Positions 23,936-34,864 are shown, counted from the first letter of the stretch. The stretch: DNA of 53,257 bases from CAZOKN01 sp964580525 (GCA_964580525.1 CAZOKN010000009.1:1-53257), one strand, 5' to 3'. Translations and numbers: made by a program. Notes: generated from the sequence alone by a model not told the origin.

Positions 23936-25279
23936 ATGTCAGCAGCCAAAACACCATTAGAAATTGTGGCAACTATAGTAGAAAAAGCCATAAAGAAAGG
24001 CGCTGATAGTGCTGATGCAGTTGGATTTGATAGTTCAAATGTGGGTATATCAGTCAGAAAAGGTAATATAGAAAATATAGAAAGATCAGAATCAGAAAGC
24101 TTTGGCTTAAGAGTTATTATAGGAAAAAAACAGGCAATAGTTTCTTCTAATGACCCATCTGATGCCGCGCTTGATGAAATGGTAAACAGATGTTTTGAAA
24201 TGGCAAAACTCTCTCAGGAAGATCCCTATACCGAGATCGCAGAAAGCTTCCTACTATCAAAAACACTTCCGGATTTAGATCTTTATGATGCAAATGAACC
24301 ATCAATCGACAAGCTTACAGATATTGCTAAGAGAACAGAAGAGGCAGCTTTAGCCGTCAAAGGCATAAATAATTCTGAAGGTGCAGATGCAGGATATGGT
24401 AAAAGTAATATCGCCCTTGCCACTTCCAATGGCTTTGCTCATGAATATAAAAGTTCTTCGTCTTCTTTTTCTGTTTCGGTTATAGCTGGTGACGGCACAA
24501 AAATGGAACGCGATTATGATTACAGCTCTGCAAGACATTATGCTGATCTTGATTCTCCAGAAACAATCGGTAAATCTGCAGCTGAGAGAACATTAAAAAG
24601 ACTAAATCCTAAAATACCACCCACTGGTCGCTTTCCCATCATTTTTGACAAAAGAGTTTCCAAAAGTATCGTAGGTAGTTTCGCTTCTGCTATAAATGGT
24701 GCGGCAATTGCCAGAGGCACAAGCTTTTTAAAAGAGCAAATGGGAAAACAAATTTTCCCTACAAATATTTCTATAATAAATGATCCTTTTATAGTCAGAG
24801 GTCTTGCTTCTCGTCCATTTGATGCAGAAGGCCTAGCAGGCAAAAAAATAAATCTTATTGAAAATGGTGTACTTCAAGAATGGCTACTTGATTTACGATC
24901 GGCAAAAAAATTGGGATTACAAACAAATGGTAATGCATCGAGAGGAACAGCATCAGCCCCCTCCCCTTCCAGCAGCAATTTATATATGGAAAACGGTTCT
25001 GAAACTGTTGAAAATATCATCTCTGATATCAAAGAGGGATTATATATAATAGAAACTTTCGGCATGGGTATCAATCTTGTAACAGGAGATTATAGCCAGG
25101 GCGCTTCTGGATTTTGGATAGAAAATGGTAAAATTTCTTATCCTGTTAGCGAGCTAACTATTGCCGGAACATTCCAGGAAATGTTTAAAAATATTATTCC
25201 TGCAAATGATTTAGAATTCAAATATGGTACAAATTGTCCGACCCTACGAATTGACGGGATGACAGTAGCAGGAACATAG
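23936..25279 (+). CDS. pmbA: Metalloprotease-like TldE/PmbA
   Basis: The 447-aa TldD/PmbA family protein has the family's N-terminal region (GFDSSNVGISVRKGNIENIE) and the C-terminal nucleophile-like fold (NASRGTASAPSPSSSNLYME and GMGINLVTGDYSQGASGFWI). It lacks the HExxxH zinc motif of TldD, as expected for TldE, which works as the partner subunit in peptide maturation and antitoxin degradation. AAAGGAG lies just before the start. No tldD gene is in the window. Confidence 0.9.
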   Translation: MSAAKTPLEIVATIVEKAIKKGADSADAVGFDSSNVGISVRKGNIENIERSESESFGLRVIIGKKQAIVSSNDPSDAALDEMVNRCFEMAKLSQEDPYTEIAESFLLSKTLPDLDLYDANEPSIDKLTDIAKRTEEAALAVKGINNSEGADAGYGKSNIALATSNGFAHEYKSSSSSFSVSVIAGDGTKMERDYDYSSARHYADLDSPETIGKSAAERTLKRLNPKIPPTGRFPIIFDKRVSKSIVGSFASAINGAAIARGTSFLKEQMGKQIFPTNISIINDPFIVRGLASRPFDAEGLAGKKINLIENGVLQEWLLDLRSAKKLGLQTNGNASRGTASAPSPSSSNLYMENGSETVENIISDIKEGLYIIETFGMGINLVTGDYSQGASGFWIENGKISYPVSELTIAGTFQEMFKNIIPANDLEFKYGTNCPTLRIDGMTVAGT

Positions 25280-25311
25280 TATATATTCCTTGCAAAAGAT
25301 GGATAGTAATT

Positions 25312-27117
25312 ATGACTAATACAACTTCTGGTCAATACCCAACTACTGTTTTGCTGAAAAGACTTTTAGCAGAACATATCAGACCTCATGCCAAGATGAT
25401 ATTTCTGGCACTTTTCTGCATGGTAATTGTGGCCTCAACAACAGCGCTTAACGCATGGATAATGCAACCAATTTTAGATGATATATTTTTAAATCGTAAT
25501 GGCCAGATGTTAAAACTGGTTCCGCTTGCCGTTTTGCTAATCACGATAGCTAAGGGTGCTGGAATGTATGGCCAGAGTTTTTTGATAAAATGCCTTGGTC
25601 AACGCGTTGTAACTGAAATGCAGATAAAGTTATACAGACATCTTATCCGTTCTGATATATCACTTCTTTCTGAAGAGTCTTCCGGCAGATTAGTTTCACG
25701 TTTTACAAATGATATAAACGTTCTACGCTATAGCGTTTCTAACATCATGGTAGGTTTCGCCAAAGAAGCTTTAACTGTAGTATTTCTGGTGGGATTGATG
25801 TTCTATCAAAACTTCACTCTTTCTGCCATTGCATTTGCGGCCTTTCCTGTTGCTATATATCCTGCTATGCGCCTTGGCAAAAGAATGCGTAAAGTTTCTA
25901 ACAAAACTCAGGAAGAACTTGGAGAATTTACAGCGCAACTTGACGAAACATTTCAAGCTGTAAGAGTAATTAAAGCATATCAGCGCGAAGATTTTGAAAT
26001 AAATAGAGCTGCAACAATAATTGAGCGCTTATTTGGCTTCTACAAAAAAGCTGCACGCACAGAAGCCGCCTCTTCTCCTATAATGGAAACACTAGGTGGA
26101 ATAGCTATCGCCTCTGTAGTATGGTATGGAGGCGCAAAAGTAATTGACGGCTCAACAACACCTGGCGCTTTTTTCTCATTTATAGCTGCTCTTCTTATGG
26201 CATATAAACCAATGAAAAGTCTTTCGGGATTCGGCACCTCTTTGCAAGAAGGATTGGCCGCTGCAAATAGATTATTCAAACTGTTAGATATCCACCCAGC
26301 AATCGTTGATAAAAAAGATGCTATAAAGTTAGCAGTAACCAAAGACAGTGGTAACATAGAATTTAGCAAAGTAAAATTTAGCTATAATACTGAAAAATCT
26401 GCTTTAAAAGGCGTATCATTTAATGTTCCGGCAGGAAAAAAAGTTGCCCTAGTTGGCCCTTCCGGTGGTGGAAAAAGCACGATAATGAATCTTATTTTAC
26501 GATTTTATGATGCCAATAGCGGCTACATAAAAATAGATGGTATAGATACACGCGATGTGACCTTATCTTCATTGCGTGATAATATTGCTTTTGTGAGTCA
26601 GGATACTGTGCTTTTTGATGACACAATTGCGGCCAATATATCTTATGGAAAAATCGGTGCTTCTATTGAAGAGATAAAAGCTTCTGCAATAGCAGCCGCT
26701 GCTGATGAATTTATTTCTGAATTACCTGATGGCTATAACACAATAATAGGAAAGAACGGTTTCACACTTTCCGGCGGACAGCGTCAGCGTATATCAATTG
26801 CTCGAGCAATGCTAAAAAATTCTCCCATTCTTTTGCTTGATGAGGCAACTTCAGCACTTGATTCTATATCAGAGAAAAAAATACAAGCCGCGCTTGAACA
26901 TTTAATGCAAGGACGTACAACCATAGTTATAGCACATAGACTATCGACAATAGAAAATTCTGACATTATTTATGTTCTGAAAAAGGGAGAGATTGTAGAA
27001 TCAGGATCCCACAAAGAACTCATCAAAAAATCTGGTGAGTATAACAAACTACACAAAGGTATGGAAGCAATAGGGGATTTGCAAAGTGAAGCTAAAAAAA
27101 AGAATACTAAAAAGTAG
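25312..27117 (+). CDS. msbA: Lipid A export ABC transporter MsbA (ATPase and permease)
   Basis: This 601-aa half-transporter has six TM helices (about residues 25-300) followed by an ATPase domain. Walker A GPSGGGKST lies near residue 382, signature LSGGQRQR near 486, Walker B ILLLDEATSALD near 506 and the H-loop Ile-Ala-His-Arg after it. MsbA flips lipid A-core across the inner membrane. Placement directly before four lipid A/Kdo genes supports MsbA over a generic drug exporter. Its last bases overlap the next gene by 32. Confidence 0.92.
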   Translation: MTNTTSGQYPTTVLLKRLLAEHIRPHAKMIFLALFCMVIVASTTALNAWIMQPILDDIFLNRNGQMLKLVPLAVLLITIAKGAGMYGQSFLIKCLGQRVVTEMQIKLYRHLIRSDISLLSEESSGRLVSRFTNDINVLRYSVSNIMVGFAKEALTVVFLVGLMFYQNFTLSAIAFAAFPVAIYPAMRLGKRMRKVSNKTQEELGEFTAQLDETFQAVRVIKAYQREDFEINRAATIIERLFGFYKKAARTEAASSPIMETLGGIAIASVVWYGGAKVIDGSTTPGAFFSFIAALLMAYKPMKSLSGFGTSLQEGLAAANRLFKLLDIHPAIVDKKDAIKLAVTKDSGNIEFSKVKFSYNTEKSALKGVSFNVPAGKKVALVGPSGGGKSTIMNLILRFYDANSGYIKIDGIDTRDVTLSSLRDNIAFVSQDTVLFDDTIAANISYGKIGASIEEIKASAIAAAADEFISELPDGYNTIIGKNGFTLSGGQRQRISIARAMLKNSPILLLDEATSALDSISEKKIQAALEHLMQGRTTIVIAHRLSTIENSDIIYVLKKGEIVESGSHKELIKKSGEYNKLHKGMEAIGDLQSEAKKKNTKK

Positions 27118-27796
27118 GCCAGTACAGCTCATTATATGCTGGATTGCCTACCTATATGTATTGTTTGTCTATAAAACTACCAAGTGGGAAGTTCGCGGAA
27201 CAGAAAAAATGGATACGCTTGCTGAGTCTGGTCAGCCTTTTATTCTTGTTTTTTGGCACGGACGCTTACTGATGATTCCAACATTTGCTCCAAAAAAAAT
27301 TAAAATAAATATTGTTATTTCCCAGCATAATGATGGCGAACTTATCTCTAATGTTGTGAAACATTTTAACTTTAGCTTTATAAGAGGCTCTTCACAAAAG
27401 GACTCTGTTGCTGCCCTTAAAAACACTCTCAAAGCACTAAAAAATAACGAAATGGTAGCTCTGACCCCTGATGGACCACGCGGCCCAAGAATGCGTATAG
27501 GTGGGAATGTAATTCAAATCGCAAAAATGCTTTCTGTTCCTATCATACCTATAACTTACTCAGTAGAAAAATGTAAAATTCTTCGTAGCTGGGACCGTTT
27601 TATGGTTGCAAAACCATTTAATCGTGGCATCCTCATATGCGGCGACCCTATTTTCGTTGATAAGAAAGATGAAAAAAAACTAAAGATAGCTAGTGATATT
27701 TTAGAAAACCAGTTAAACAACATGACTCGTATAGCTGATGAATTCGTGGGTATAAAGCCTATAGAACCCGAGGTAGTTAATGTTAACCCTATATAG
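27086..27796 (+). CDS. DUF374 family lysophospholipid acyltransferase-like protein
   Basis: The 236-aa membrane-associated protein has one N-terminal hydrophobic helix and the DUF374 pattern: FWHGRLLMIP, SQHNDGELIS, RGSSQKDSVAALKNTLKALK and ALTPDGPRGPRM. This is an LPLAT-like fold in which H and D substitute for the usual HX4D. In alphaproteobacteria the gene commonly sits between msbA and waaA, suggesting a lipid A acylation-related role, but the exact reaction is unknown. The GTG start overlaps msbA and has GGGGA upstream. Confidence 0.85.
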   Translation: MKLKKRILKSRPVQLIICWIAYLYVLFVYKTTKWEVRGTEKMDTLAESGQPFILVFWHGRLLMIPTFAPKKIKINIVISQHNDGELISNVVKHFNFSFIRGSSQKDSVAALKNTLKALKNNEMVALTPDGPRGPRMRIGGNVIQIAKMLSVPIIPITYSVEKCKILRSWDRFMVAKPFNRGILICGDPIFVDKKDEKKLKIASDILENQLNNMTRIADEFVGIKPIEPEVVNVNPI

Positions 27797-29030
27797 ATTT
27801 ATAACAATTATAGCTAGCCCGGTTATATATCTTTACCTTCTGAACCGAAGAAGAAAAGGGAAAGAAGATGTTTTACGTTTTAGTGAACGCTTTGGCCGTA
27901 CAAATCTATCACGACCGAATGGCAAACTAATCTGGATACACGCTGCCAGTGTTGGCGAATCTCTTTCTGTTATTCCTTTGATCACCAAACTTTCTGAGGC
28001 TCATCAAAACATCAACATACTTGTAACTACCGGCACAACAAGCTCAGCAAAGTTGATGGAAACAAGGCTACCTAAAAAAGCCTTTCACCAATATATACCC
28101 ATTGATAAAATTTGCGCTGTTAAACAATTCCTTAAACACTGGCAGCCTAATGTTGCACTTTGGGTAGAATCAGAGCTATGGCCTAATCTTATTACTGAAA
28201 CCAGCAAAACCTGTCCTGTGATTTTAATAAATGGCAGAATGTCTGATTCATCTTATAAAATATGGTCAAAATACACATCTCTTTCTAGTGCGATATTATC
28301 AAGCTTCTCTTTGGTTTTGCCACAAAGCAAGCAAGATGAAGAAAGATTCCGCAAATTAGGTGCAAAAAATGTAAAGCTTTATGGTAATTTAAAATACGAT
28401 TCTGCTCCTCTTCCTGCTGATGTCGAAAAACTATCTGAACTTGTAAAAGCAATTTCAGGACACAAAATATGGCTTGCCAGTAGCACACATTCTAATGAAG
28501 AGCAAATAGTTGCAGGAATCCATAAACAACTTAAAAAAGACATACCTAATCTTATAACAATAATTGCTCCGCGCCATCCAAAAAGAGCAAATGATATTCT
28601 CGCTGATATTGCAGATTTAGATCTTAATATATCACTTCGCTCCGCCAACCAACCTATTTCAGAAAAAACAGATATATATCTTGCCGACACAATGGGTGAG
28701 TTGGGTATTTTTTATCGCCTTGCACCAGTTGTTTTTATTGGGGGCTCACTGGTAGCACATGGCGGACAAAACCCTCTTGAAGCAGCAAGGCTTGATTGCT
28801 CTATAATTTATGGTCCTCACATGGAAAATTTCCGAGAAATCGAAGCAGAATTTAAGGATAGTAGGGCTTCTATCTCCATAAAAGATCCAGAAGAATTACA
28901 CAAAATACTTACTGAATTATTTCAAAATTCTGAGAAACAAAAAGAGCTGGCCAGGAATGCACTTGAACTGGTAAAAGGAAAATCAGGCATATTAGACGCC
29001 TATTTAAAAGATCTATCATCTTATATATAA
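27780..29030 (+). CDS. waaA: 3-deoxy-D-manno-octulosonic acid (Kdo) transferase
   Basis: WaaA adds Kdo to the lipid IVA precursor at the inner membrane. The 416-aa protein has the N-terminal membrane anchor (LYRFITIIASPVIYLYLLNR), the GT30 motif IWIHAASVGESLSVIPLI with its catalytic Glu, and GGSLVAHGGQNPLEAARLDC in the CMP-Kdo-binding half. It overlaps the preceding gene by 17 bases and is followed by lpxK after eight. Whether it is mono- or bifunctional cannot be told. Confidence 0.93.
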   Translation: MLTLYRFITIIASPVIYLYLLNRRRKGKEDVLRFSERFGRTNLSRPNGKLIWIHAASVGESLSVIPLITKLSEAHQNINILVTTGTTSSAKLMETRLPKKAFHQYIPIDKICAVKQFLKHWQPNVALWVESELWPNLITETSKTCPVILINGRMSDSSYKIWSKYTSLSSAILSSFSLVLPQSKQDEERFRKLGAKNVKLYGNLKYDSAPLPADVEKLSELVKAISGHKIWLASSTHSNEEQIVAGIHKQLKKDIPNLITIIAPRHPKRANDILADIADLDLNISLRSANQPISEKTDIYLADTMGELGIFYRLAPVVFIGGSLVAHGGQNPLEAARLDCSIIYGPHMENFREIEAEFKDSRASISIKDPEELHKILTELFQNSEKQKELARNALELVKGKSGILDAYLKDLSSYI

Positions 29031-29038
29031 ATGATAAA

Positions 29039-29995
29039 ATGCAACAACCCGGCTTCTGGAAATCTAAATCGCTACCTGGGATAATTCTTCTCCCAATTGC
29101 ACTAATCTATTTTTGCATTTTTCAGCTACGCCAAATTTTTACCAAACCATACAAATCAGATATGATTGTTATCTGCATCGGCAACATCACGGTTGGTGGC
29201 ACAGGCAAAACTCCTATAGCCATTGCTATTGCAAAAATGTTAATTTCCGATGGCAAAAAAATAGCTTTCCTCAGTCGGGGCTATAAGGGTAAGTTAACAG
29301 GACCTGTTGTTGTAAATCCTGAAATACACACGGCAGAAGATGTTGGTGATGAGCCATTGCTTCTAAGCCGTGTTGCAACAGCAATAATTTCTAAGAATCG
29401 TATATCAGGTTTGAAACTTGCCAAAGATGCAGGTGCAGAAATAGTTATCCTAGATGATGGCCTGCAAAATCCAACTATCCAAAAAGATATTTCATTTTTA
29501 GTGATTGATGGTGGTTTAGGTTTTGGTAATAGTTTTGTTTTACCTTCTGGTCCTTTACGTGAAACTATTTGCAGTGCTAAAAAAAGGATAACAGCAACTA
29601 TAATAATCGGAAAAGACAAACATAATATCATGTCAAAACTAAAAGAATTTCCTGTTTTTAAAGGCGAAATTATTCCCTCACAAAATATACCGGAAAAATG
29701 CCAAGTAGTTGCTTTTGCCGGTATTGGCAACCCCGGTAAGTTCTTTCAAACTCTGCAAGATAGTGGTTTTGATTTAAAAGAAGCTTTATCATTTTCCGAT
29801 CACCATAATTATAATAATGCAGATATGGAATTCTTATTTTCAATTGCAAAGAAACATGGTGCCAGGCTAATTACCACAGAAAAAGACTTTGTACGTTTGG
29901 ACAAAAAATACAGTAACGATATTATAACCTTCCCTATTGAAATAAAATTTGATAATACAAGTGGCATAAAAACCATATTAAACAATGTTAATTAA
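29039..29995 (+). CDS. lpxK: Tetraacyldisaccharide 4'-kinase
   Basis: LpxK phosphorylates the 4' position of the lipid A disaccharide. There is an N-terminal membrane helix (about residues 12-30) and a Walker A GGTGKT at 53-58 within GNITVGGTGKTPIAIAIAKM. Other conserved blocks are FLSRGYKGKL, DVGDEPLLLSRV, ILDDGLQNPTIQKDIS and the C-terminal TTEKDFVRLD. At 318 aa the length is normal. It is part of the tight waaA-lpxK-lpxL unit. Confidence 0.94.
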   Translation: MQQPGFWKSKSLPGIILLPIALIYFCIFQLRQIFTKPYKSDMIVICIGNITVGGTGKTPIAIAIAKMLISDGKKIAFLSRGYKGKLTGPVVVNPEIHTAEDVGDEPLLLSRVATAIISKNRISGLKLAKDAGAEIVILDDGLQNPTIQKDISFLVIDGGLGFGNSFVLPSGPLRETICSAKKRITATIIIGKDKHNIMSKLKEFPVFKGEIIPSQNIPEKCQVVAFAGIGNPGKFFQTLQDSGFDLKEALSFSDHHNYNNADMEFLFSIAKKHGARLITTEKDFVRLDKKYSNDIITFPIEIKFDNTSGIKTILNNVN

Positions 29996-30880
29996 ATGCT
30001 AGAAAAAATTCGCTATTTGACGGAAGCTTTTTTTGTAAAAGTTTTCTTTCATATTTTTCACGTCATGCCTTTTCAAACGGCATCAGGCATTGGCAGTTTT
30101 TTGGGCAAAAAAATAGGACCTCTTTTAAGCGTAAATAAAACTGCTCATCGCAATATTCAGAGAGCGTTCCCCAATTTTACAGAGGAGGATATTACAAAAA
30201 CTATTGAAGGCATGTGGGATAATTTGGGTCGTACAGTTGCCGAGTTTCCACATATGCAAACAATAAAAGGGGCGCAGCTTGATAACCTTGTTATCTTCGA
30301 AGGATTAGAAAATATAGACAAGGCAAAAGAAACTAATTGTCCTATTATTTTCTTCTCCGGACATTTTTCAAATTGGGAAATGGTACCAAAAACTATGTAT
30401 GAAAAAGGCTGTCCTTCCACCATCGTATATAGAAAATCAAATAACCCTTATGTTGATAAAATGATTTTAACAGTACGCAACAATTATCAGAAAGGTGCTA
30501 TCCCCAAAGGTCCAATTGGTGCAAAACAACTTTTAAAAGCCATACTTGCCAAAGAACCAGTGGGAATTCTTGTTGATCAAAAGCAAAATGATGGCATTGC
30601 AGTACCATTTTTTGGCCATGAAGCTATGACAGCCTCTGCTGTTGCCAAACTCGCTTTACGCTATGATTGTGTTTTAATTCCAATCAGAACGTTCCGTATA
30701 GACAAATGCTCTTTCAAAACAATTGTTTCACCGCCTTTAGAACTACAAAAAACAGAAGATGGTGACAAAGACATCCTAACACTTATGACAACCATCAACT
30801 CTTTGTTTGAAAACTGGATAAGAGAATATCCATCACAATGGTTCTGGGTTCATAATCGTTGGTCGGATAAGAGAAACTAG
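29996..30880 (+). CDS. lpxL: Lipid A biosynthesis lauroyl acyltransferase (LpxL/HtrB family)
   Basis: This 294-aa late acyltransferase adds a secondary acyl chain to Kdo-lipid A. The catalytic HX4E-type motif is in FSGHFSNWEMVP, with PIGAKQLLKAI and GILVDQKQNDGIAVPFFG following. The start ATG directly follows the lpxK stop. The last four bases overlap the convergent argJ gene. It could be called LpxL or LpxM by acyl specificity, which the sequence does not reveal. Confidence 0.9.
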   Translation: MLEKIRYLTEAFFVKVFFHIFHVMPFQTASGIGSFLGKKIGPLLSVNKTAHRNIQRAFPNFTEEDITKTIEGMWDNLGRTVAEFPHMQTIKGAQLDNLVIFEGLENIDKAKETNCPIIFFSGHFSNWEMVPKTMYEKGCPSTIVYRKSNNPYVDKMILTVRNNYQKGAIPKGPIGAKQLLKAILAKEPVGILVDQKQNDGIAVPFFGHEAMTASAVAKLALRYDCVLIPIRTFRIDKCSFKTIVSPPLELQKTEDGDKDILTLMTTINSLFENWIREYPSQWFWVHNRWSDKRN

Positions 30881-32100
30881 CTACGATAATCCGCATTGAT
30901 CGTTATATATTCATGCGTTAAATCGCATGTCCAAACAACAAATTCACCTTTGCCCAGACCTATATCAACCAATATGTCGATATTCTGTCCTTTCATGTGG
31001 TTGGTAACTTCTTGCTCGACATAATTTGGATTAAGCTGGCCAGATTTTACTATCTGCACTCCACCCACTGCGATTGACAATTTATCCCTATCTGCTTCTT
31101 CGCCGGATTTTCCGACAGCCATAACAATTCTACCCCAGTTAGCATCTTCACCAGCTATAGCAGTTTTAACCAGCGGAGAATTGGCAATTGCCATAGCAAT
31201 AACCTTTGCGGCTTTATTACTTTGGGCACCAACAACTTTCACAGTAATAAATTTTGTTGCACCCTCGCCATCTTTCACTACAAGATGCGAAAGTTCTAAC
31301 AATAAATCATGCAATTTTTCAGTAAAATCTTTCAGCTTATCTTTCTGAGTAACTTTAGCATTCCCTACACGTCCGGTAGCGAAAATTAATGCTGTATCAC
31401 TCGTAGATGTATCGCTATCTACTGTTATGGAGTTAAATGATTTTTCAATACCTGCTGCAAATATCTCCTGCAAAACATCTGCATCTATATTAGCATCTGT
31501 GAAAATATAAGAAAGCATAGTGGCCATATCAGGCGCAATCATGCCTGAACCTTTAGCTATGCCATTAATTTTAACTTCCACACCATCAATCTTGGCAGTC
31601 CTGGTAGCGCCTTTTGCAAATGTATCTGTTGTCATAATTGCTTTCGCAGCAGCTTCCCAGATGTTATTTTTCATACGGGATTTTATATCTGACAGCGCAT
31701 TAGTAATTTTTTTATCAGGCAAAGGCTGACCAATAACGCCTGTAGATGATGGATAAACTTCCCGCTTATCACAACCCCATATTTCAGAGCAGCTTTCAAC
31801 AATACGCTCGACAGACTCTTCACCATTGCGTCCATTAAACGCGTTTGCATTACCAGAGTTAACTACCAAAATCCTAGCCGTACCATGCTGCAATATATCC
31901 TTACCCCACCAGATATTAGCGCTGGCAGTTTTTGATTTAGTAAATACACCAGCAACAGCAGTGCCTTCAGCAAGCTCTACAACCAAAACATCAGTACGGT
32001 TTTTATATTTTATTTCGCACTCTGCAGTAGCAAGGCTTACACCATCTATAACAGGCATAGCTGGAAACTTCTTCGGAGCTAACGGAGAAATTTTAGTCAT
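30877..32100 (-). CDS. argJ: Bifunctional glutamate N-acetyltransferase/amino-acid acetyltransferase
   Basis: ArgJ recycles acetyl from N-acetylornithine to glutamate in arginine synthesis. It self-cleaves before a Thr nucleophile, here T194 in APDMATMLSYIFTD. SGNANAFNGRNGEESV and GEDANWGRIVMAVGKSGE are conserved. At 407 aa the length is normal. It starts six bases after the topA stop and is probably co-transcribed with it. Its presence suggests a cell that makes its own arginine. Confidence 0.94.
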   Translation of the reverse strand: MTKISPLAPKKFPAMPVIDGVSLATAECEIKYKNRTDVLVVELAEGTAVAGVFTKSKTASANIWWGKDILQHGTARILVVNSGNANAFNGRNGEESVERIVESCSEIWGCDKREVYPSSTGVIGQPLPDKKITNALSDIKSRMKNNIWEAAAKAIMTTDTFAKGATRTAKIDGVEVKINGIAKGSGMIAPDMATMLSYIFTDANIDADVLQEIFAAGIEKSFNSITVDSDTSTSDTALIFATGRVGNAKVTQKDKLKDFTEKLHDLLLELSHLVVKDGEGATKFITVKVVGAQSNKAAKVIAMAIANSPLVKTAIAGEDANWGRIVMAVGKSGEEADRDKLSIAVGGVQIVKSGQLNPNYVEQEVTNHMKGQNIDILVDIGLGKGEFVVWTCDLTHEYITINADYRS

Positions 32101-32106
32101 AATATT

Positions 32107-34699
32107 TTACTCTTCTTTTTTGCTTTTTTTCTTGGCTGGCTTTTTGGCTTTAGCTTTAGCGCCACCCTTACCACCTTTAAAGCCTTTTTTAGCAGCTTGT
32201 TTTTCGAGCCACTCCTTGGCTTGTTCAACTGTAACTTCATCAACTGAAATATCACGCGGAACAGAAGCATTTACTTTCTGGTGTTTTACGTAAGGACCAT
32301 ATTTGCCATCATAAACAGCAATATCTTCGCCAGTTTCAGGATGTTTGCCAACAATCCTTAAAGGCTCCACAGACTTACCCTTTCCCGATTCCGCAATAAG
32401 ATCGACCGCTCTATTTATTCCAATTGTTAAAACATCATCATTTTTAAGTGATGTATATTTTGTTGCATGCAGAAGATACGGGCCATACATACCAATTCCG
32501 GCATTAATTACTTTGCCTGTTTCAGGATGGATACCAACTCTTCTAGGCAATGACAATAGAGCAACTGCCTTTGGTAAATCTATAGTATCCAGAGCAATAG
32601 TTTTTGGTATAGAAGCACGTTTTGGCTTTTCTTTATCGTTATCTTCTCCCAATTGCAGATATGGGCCGTACGGACCTTTCTTCAACAAAATCTCCAAACC
32701 ACTATCCGGATGAACGCCAATTTTACGATTTTCACCTTCGGCCATAGCTCCGCCAGCTTCACTATCATTACCGCCACCCAAAGATTTTGTATAATTACAA
32801 TCAGGATATGCAGAACAGCCAATGAAAGAACCATTTCTTCCCATCTTAAGGCTCAATTCTCCCTTAGAACATTTTGGGCAATGGCGGTCTATTTCACCTT
32901 TTTCATTTTTAGGGAATATATAATTACCGAGAAGCTTATTAAGCTCACCTATAACATCCGTGATAGTAAACTCTTTTACGCTATCGATATTGGCATGGAA
33001 ATCACCCCAGAAATCACGCAGTAATTTTTTCCAATCAATATCACCCGCTGAAACATGGTCTAAGTCTTCTTCCAGTTTTGCCGTAAAATCATATTCAACA
33101 TAACGTTTAAAGAAGCCCATAAGGAAAGCTGTAACTAGCCTTCCTCTGTCTTCTGCCATAAATCTCTTCTTATCAAGAAGAACATATTCTCTATCCTGCA
33201 ACACAGATATAATGCTCGCATAAGTAGAAGGGCGACCAATCCCAAGCTCTTCCAATTTTTTAACAAGACTAGCTTCTGTATATCTAGGTGGTGGCTGGGT
33301 GAAATGCTGTTCAGGATTAACTTCTGTTAAAGCTAACTTATCACCTTCATCCAAATGCGGTAATATTCTGTTTTCATCATCATCTTTATCATCGTCACGA
33401 CCTTCACGATAAAGCACATAGAAACCATCAAAATTAATTGATGAACCATTCGCTCTAACAATGGCAAAATTATCGTTGGAATGTATATCCGCTGCAACTT
33501 GATCAAGAACAGCAGATTCCATCTGGCTTGCCACCATACGTTTCCAGATAAGTTCATAAAGCCTCTTTTGATCTTCATCAAGATATCTGCTCACAGATTC
33601 TGGATATCTATAAACATCAGTTGGTCTTATTGCTTCGTGTGCTTCCTGAGCATTTTTAGCTTTAGTTTGATAGAATCTCTGTTTTTCAGGAACATATTGC
33701 TGACCATATTTTTTCGCTATTGCCTCCCTTGTTGCATTGATAGCATCTTGCGAAACAGTAACACCATCAGTACGCATATAAGTAATCAAACCGACAGTAT
33801 CGCCATCAAGTTCAATACCTTCATAAAGTTTCTGCGCAACTTGCATAGTTTTCTTGGCACCAAAACCAAGCTTTCTCGAAGCTTCTTGCTGCAACGATGA
33901 GGTTGTGAAAGGTGGCTGTGGATTTCTACGGCTTTGTTTTTTCTCAATTTTAACAACAGAATAAGATTTAGATCCAAGCTGGTCGGATATTTTTTTTGCT
34001 TCTGCCTCGGTAACCAAATCAAATTGTTCTAACTTCCTGCCGTTAACATAAGTTAACCTTGCGATAAACTCTTCATCTTTTTTAGTTTTAAATCCTAGCT
34101 TGATATCCCAATATTCACGACTATTGAAGATTTCTATTTCTTCTTCACGTTCACATATAAGACGCAATGCCACTGACTGAACACGTCCAGCAGAACGGCT
34201 GCCAGGCAATTTGCGCCATAAAACAGGAGATAATGTAAAGCCAACCAGATAGTCAAGCGCACGTCTGGCTTGTTGTGCATTTACGNNNNNNNNNNAGGTT
34301 GATATCTATATCTCTTGGATTTTCGATAGCGTGTAAAATCGCTTTTTTCGTAATTTCGTGGAAAATAATACGATATACCTTCACGTCTTTTTTAAGCGCT
34401 TTTTTTTGCTTTAACACTTCAATGATATGCCATGATATAGCTTCCCCTTCGCGGTCAGGGTCCGTCGCTAGATATATAGCTTCAACGTTTTTTACAGCGT
34501 CTGCAATTTCTTTTACATGCTTGGTAGATTGCGGAGAAACTTCATAGTGCATCAAAAAATCAGCATCAGGCTCAACAGATCCATCCTTAGAAGGCAAATC
34601 TCTGATATGACCAAATGAGGCCAAGACTTTATAATCTTTTCCCAGATATTTATTTATGGTTTTTGCCTTTGCTGGCGATTCTACAATAACAAGCTTCAT
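32107..34699 (-). CDS. topA: DNA topoisomerase I, interrupted by a 10-N assembly gap
   Basis: TopA relaxes negative supercoils. The N-terminal Toprim domain (MKLVIVESPAKAKTINKYLG, DPDREGEAISWHIIEVL) is at 34699-34296 and the rest is at 34285-32107. The active-site Tyr is in GLITYMRTDG (about residue 300). A C4 zinc ribbon (HCPKCSKGEL, FIGCSAYPDCNYT) and three Toprim_C repeats (each with GPY in HPxxG...GPY blocks) follow, ending in a Lys/Ala-rich tail. The 10 Ns shift the frame. Without them the gene is 2583 bases (860 aa) in one frame and the join reads Ile-Asn-Leu-Val-Asn-Ala-Gln-Gln, the conserved family sequence. AGG lies nine bases before the ATG. Confidence 0.94.
34286..34295. other. Run of 10 N (assembly gap placeholder)
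   Basis: Ten unknown bases lie inside topA. The coding frames on either side agree only if the true insert length is a multiple of three, and zero gives a perfect conserved motif, so this is a scaffolding placeholder and not a frameshift. Confidence 0.95.
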
Positions 34700-34864
34700 T
34701 ATTACCTGGGATAAAAGATTTAACAAATCCAACACATTAAACATTATGCTGGACTATCCTTATTATGGGCAATCGTCGTGCTTTTCAAGAAAAAAGCATA
34801 CTACATTATTTTTGTTACAATGCTGGGATGGAATAAAGTGGGGCTCTATTGAAGAATAATAAAA

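Noticed and set aside
34253..34744. Separate short topoisomerase-like gene upstream of topA
   Set aside because: It is the N-terminal part of topA; the apparent break and the odd C-terminus come from reading through the 10-N placeholder out of frame.
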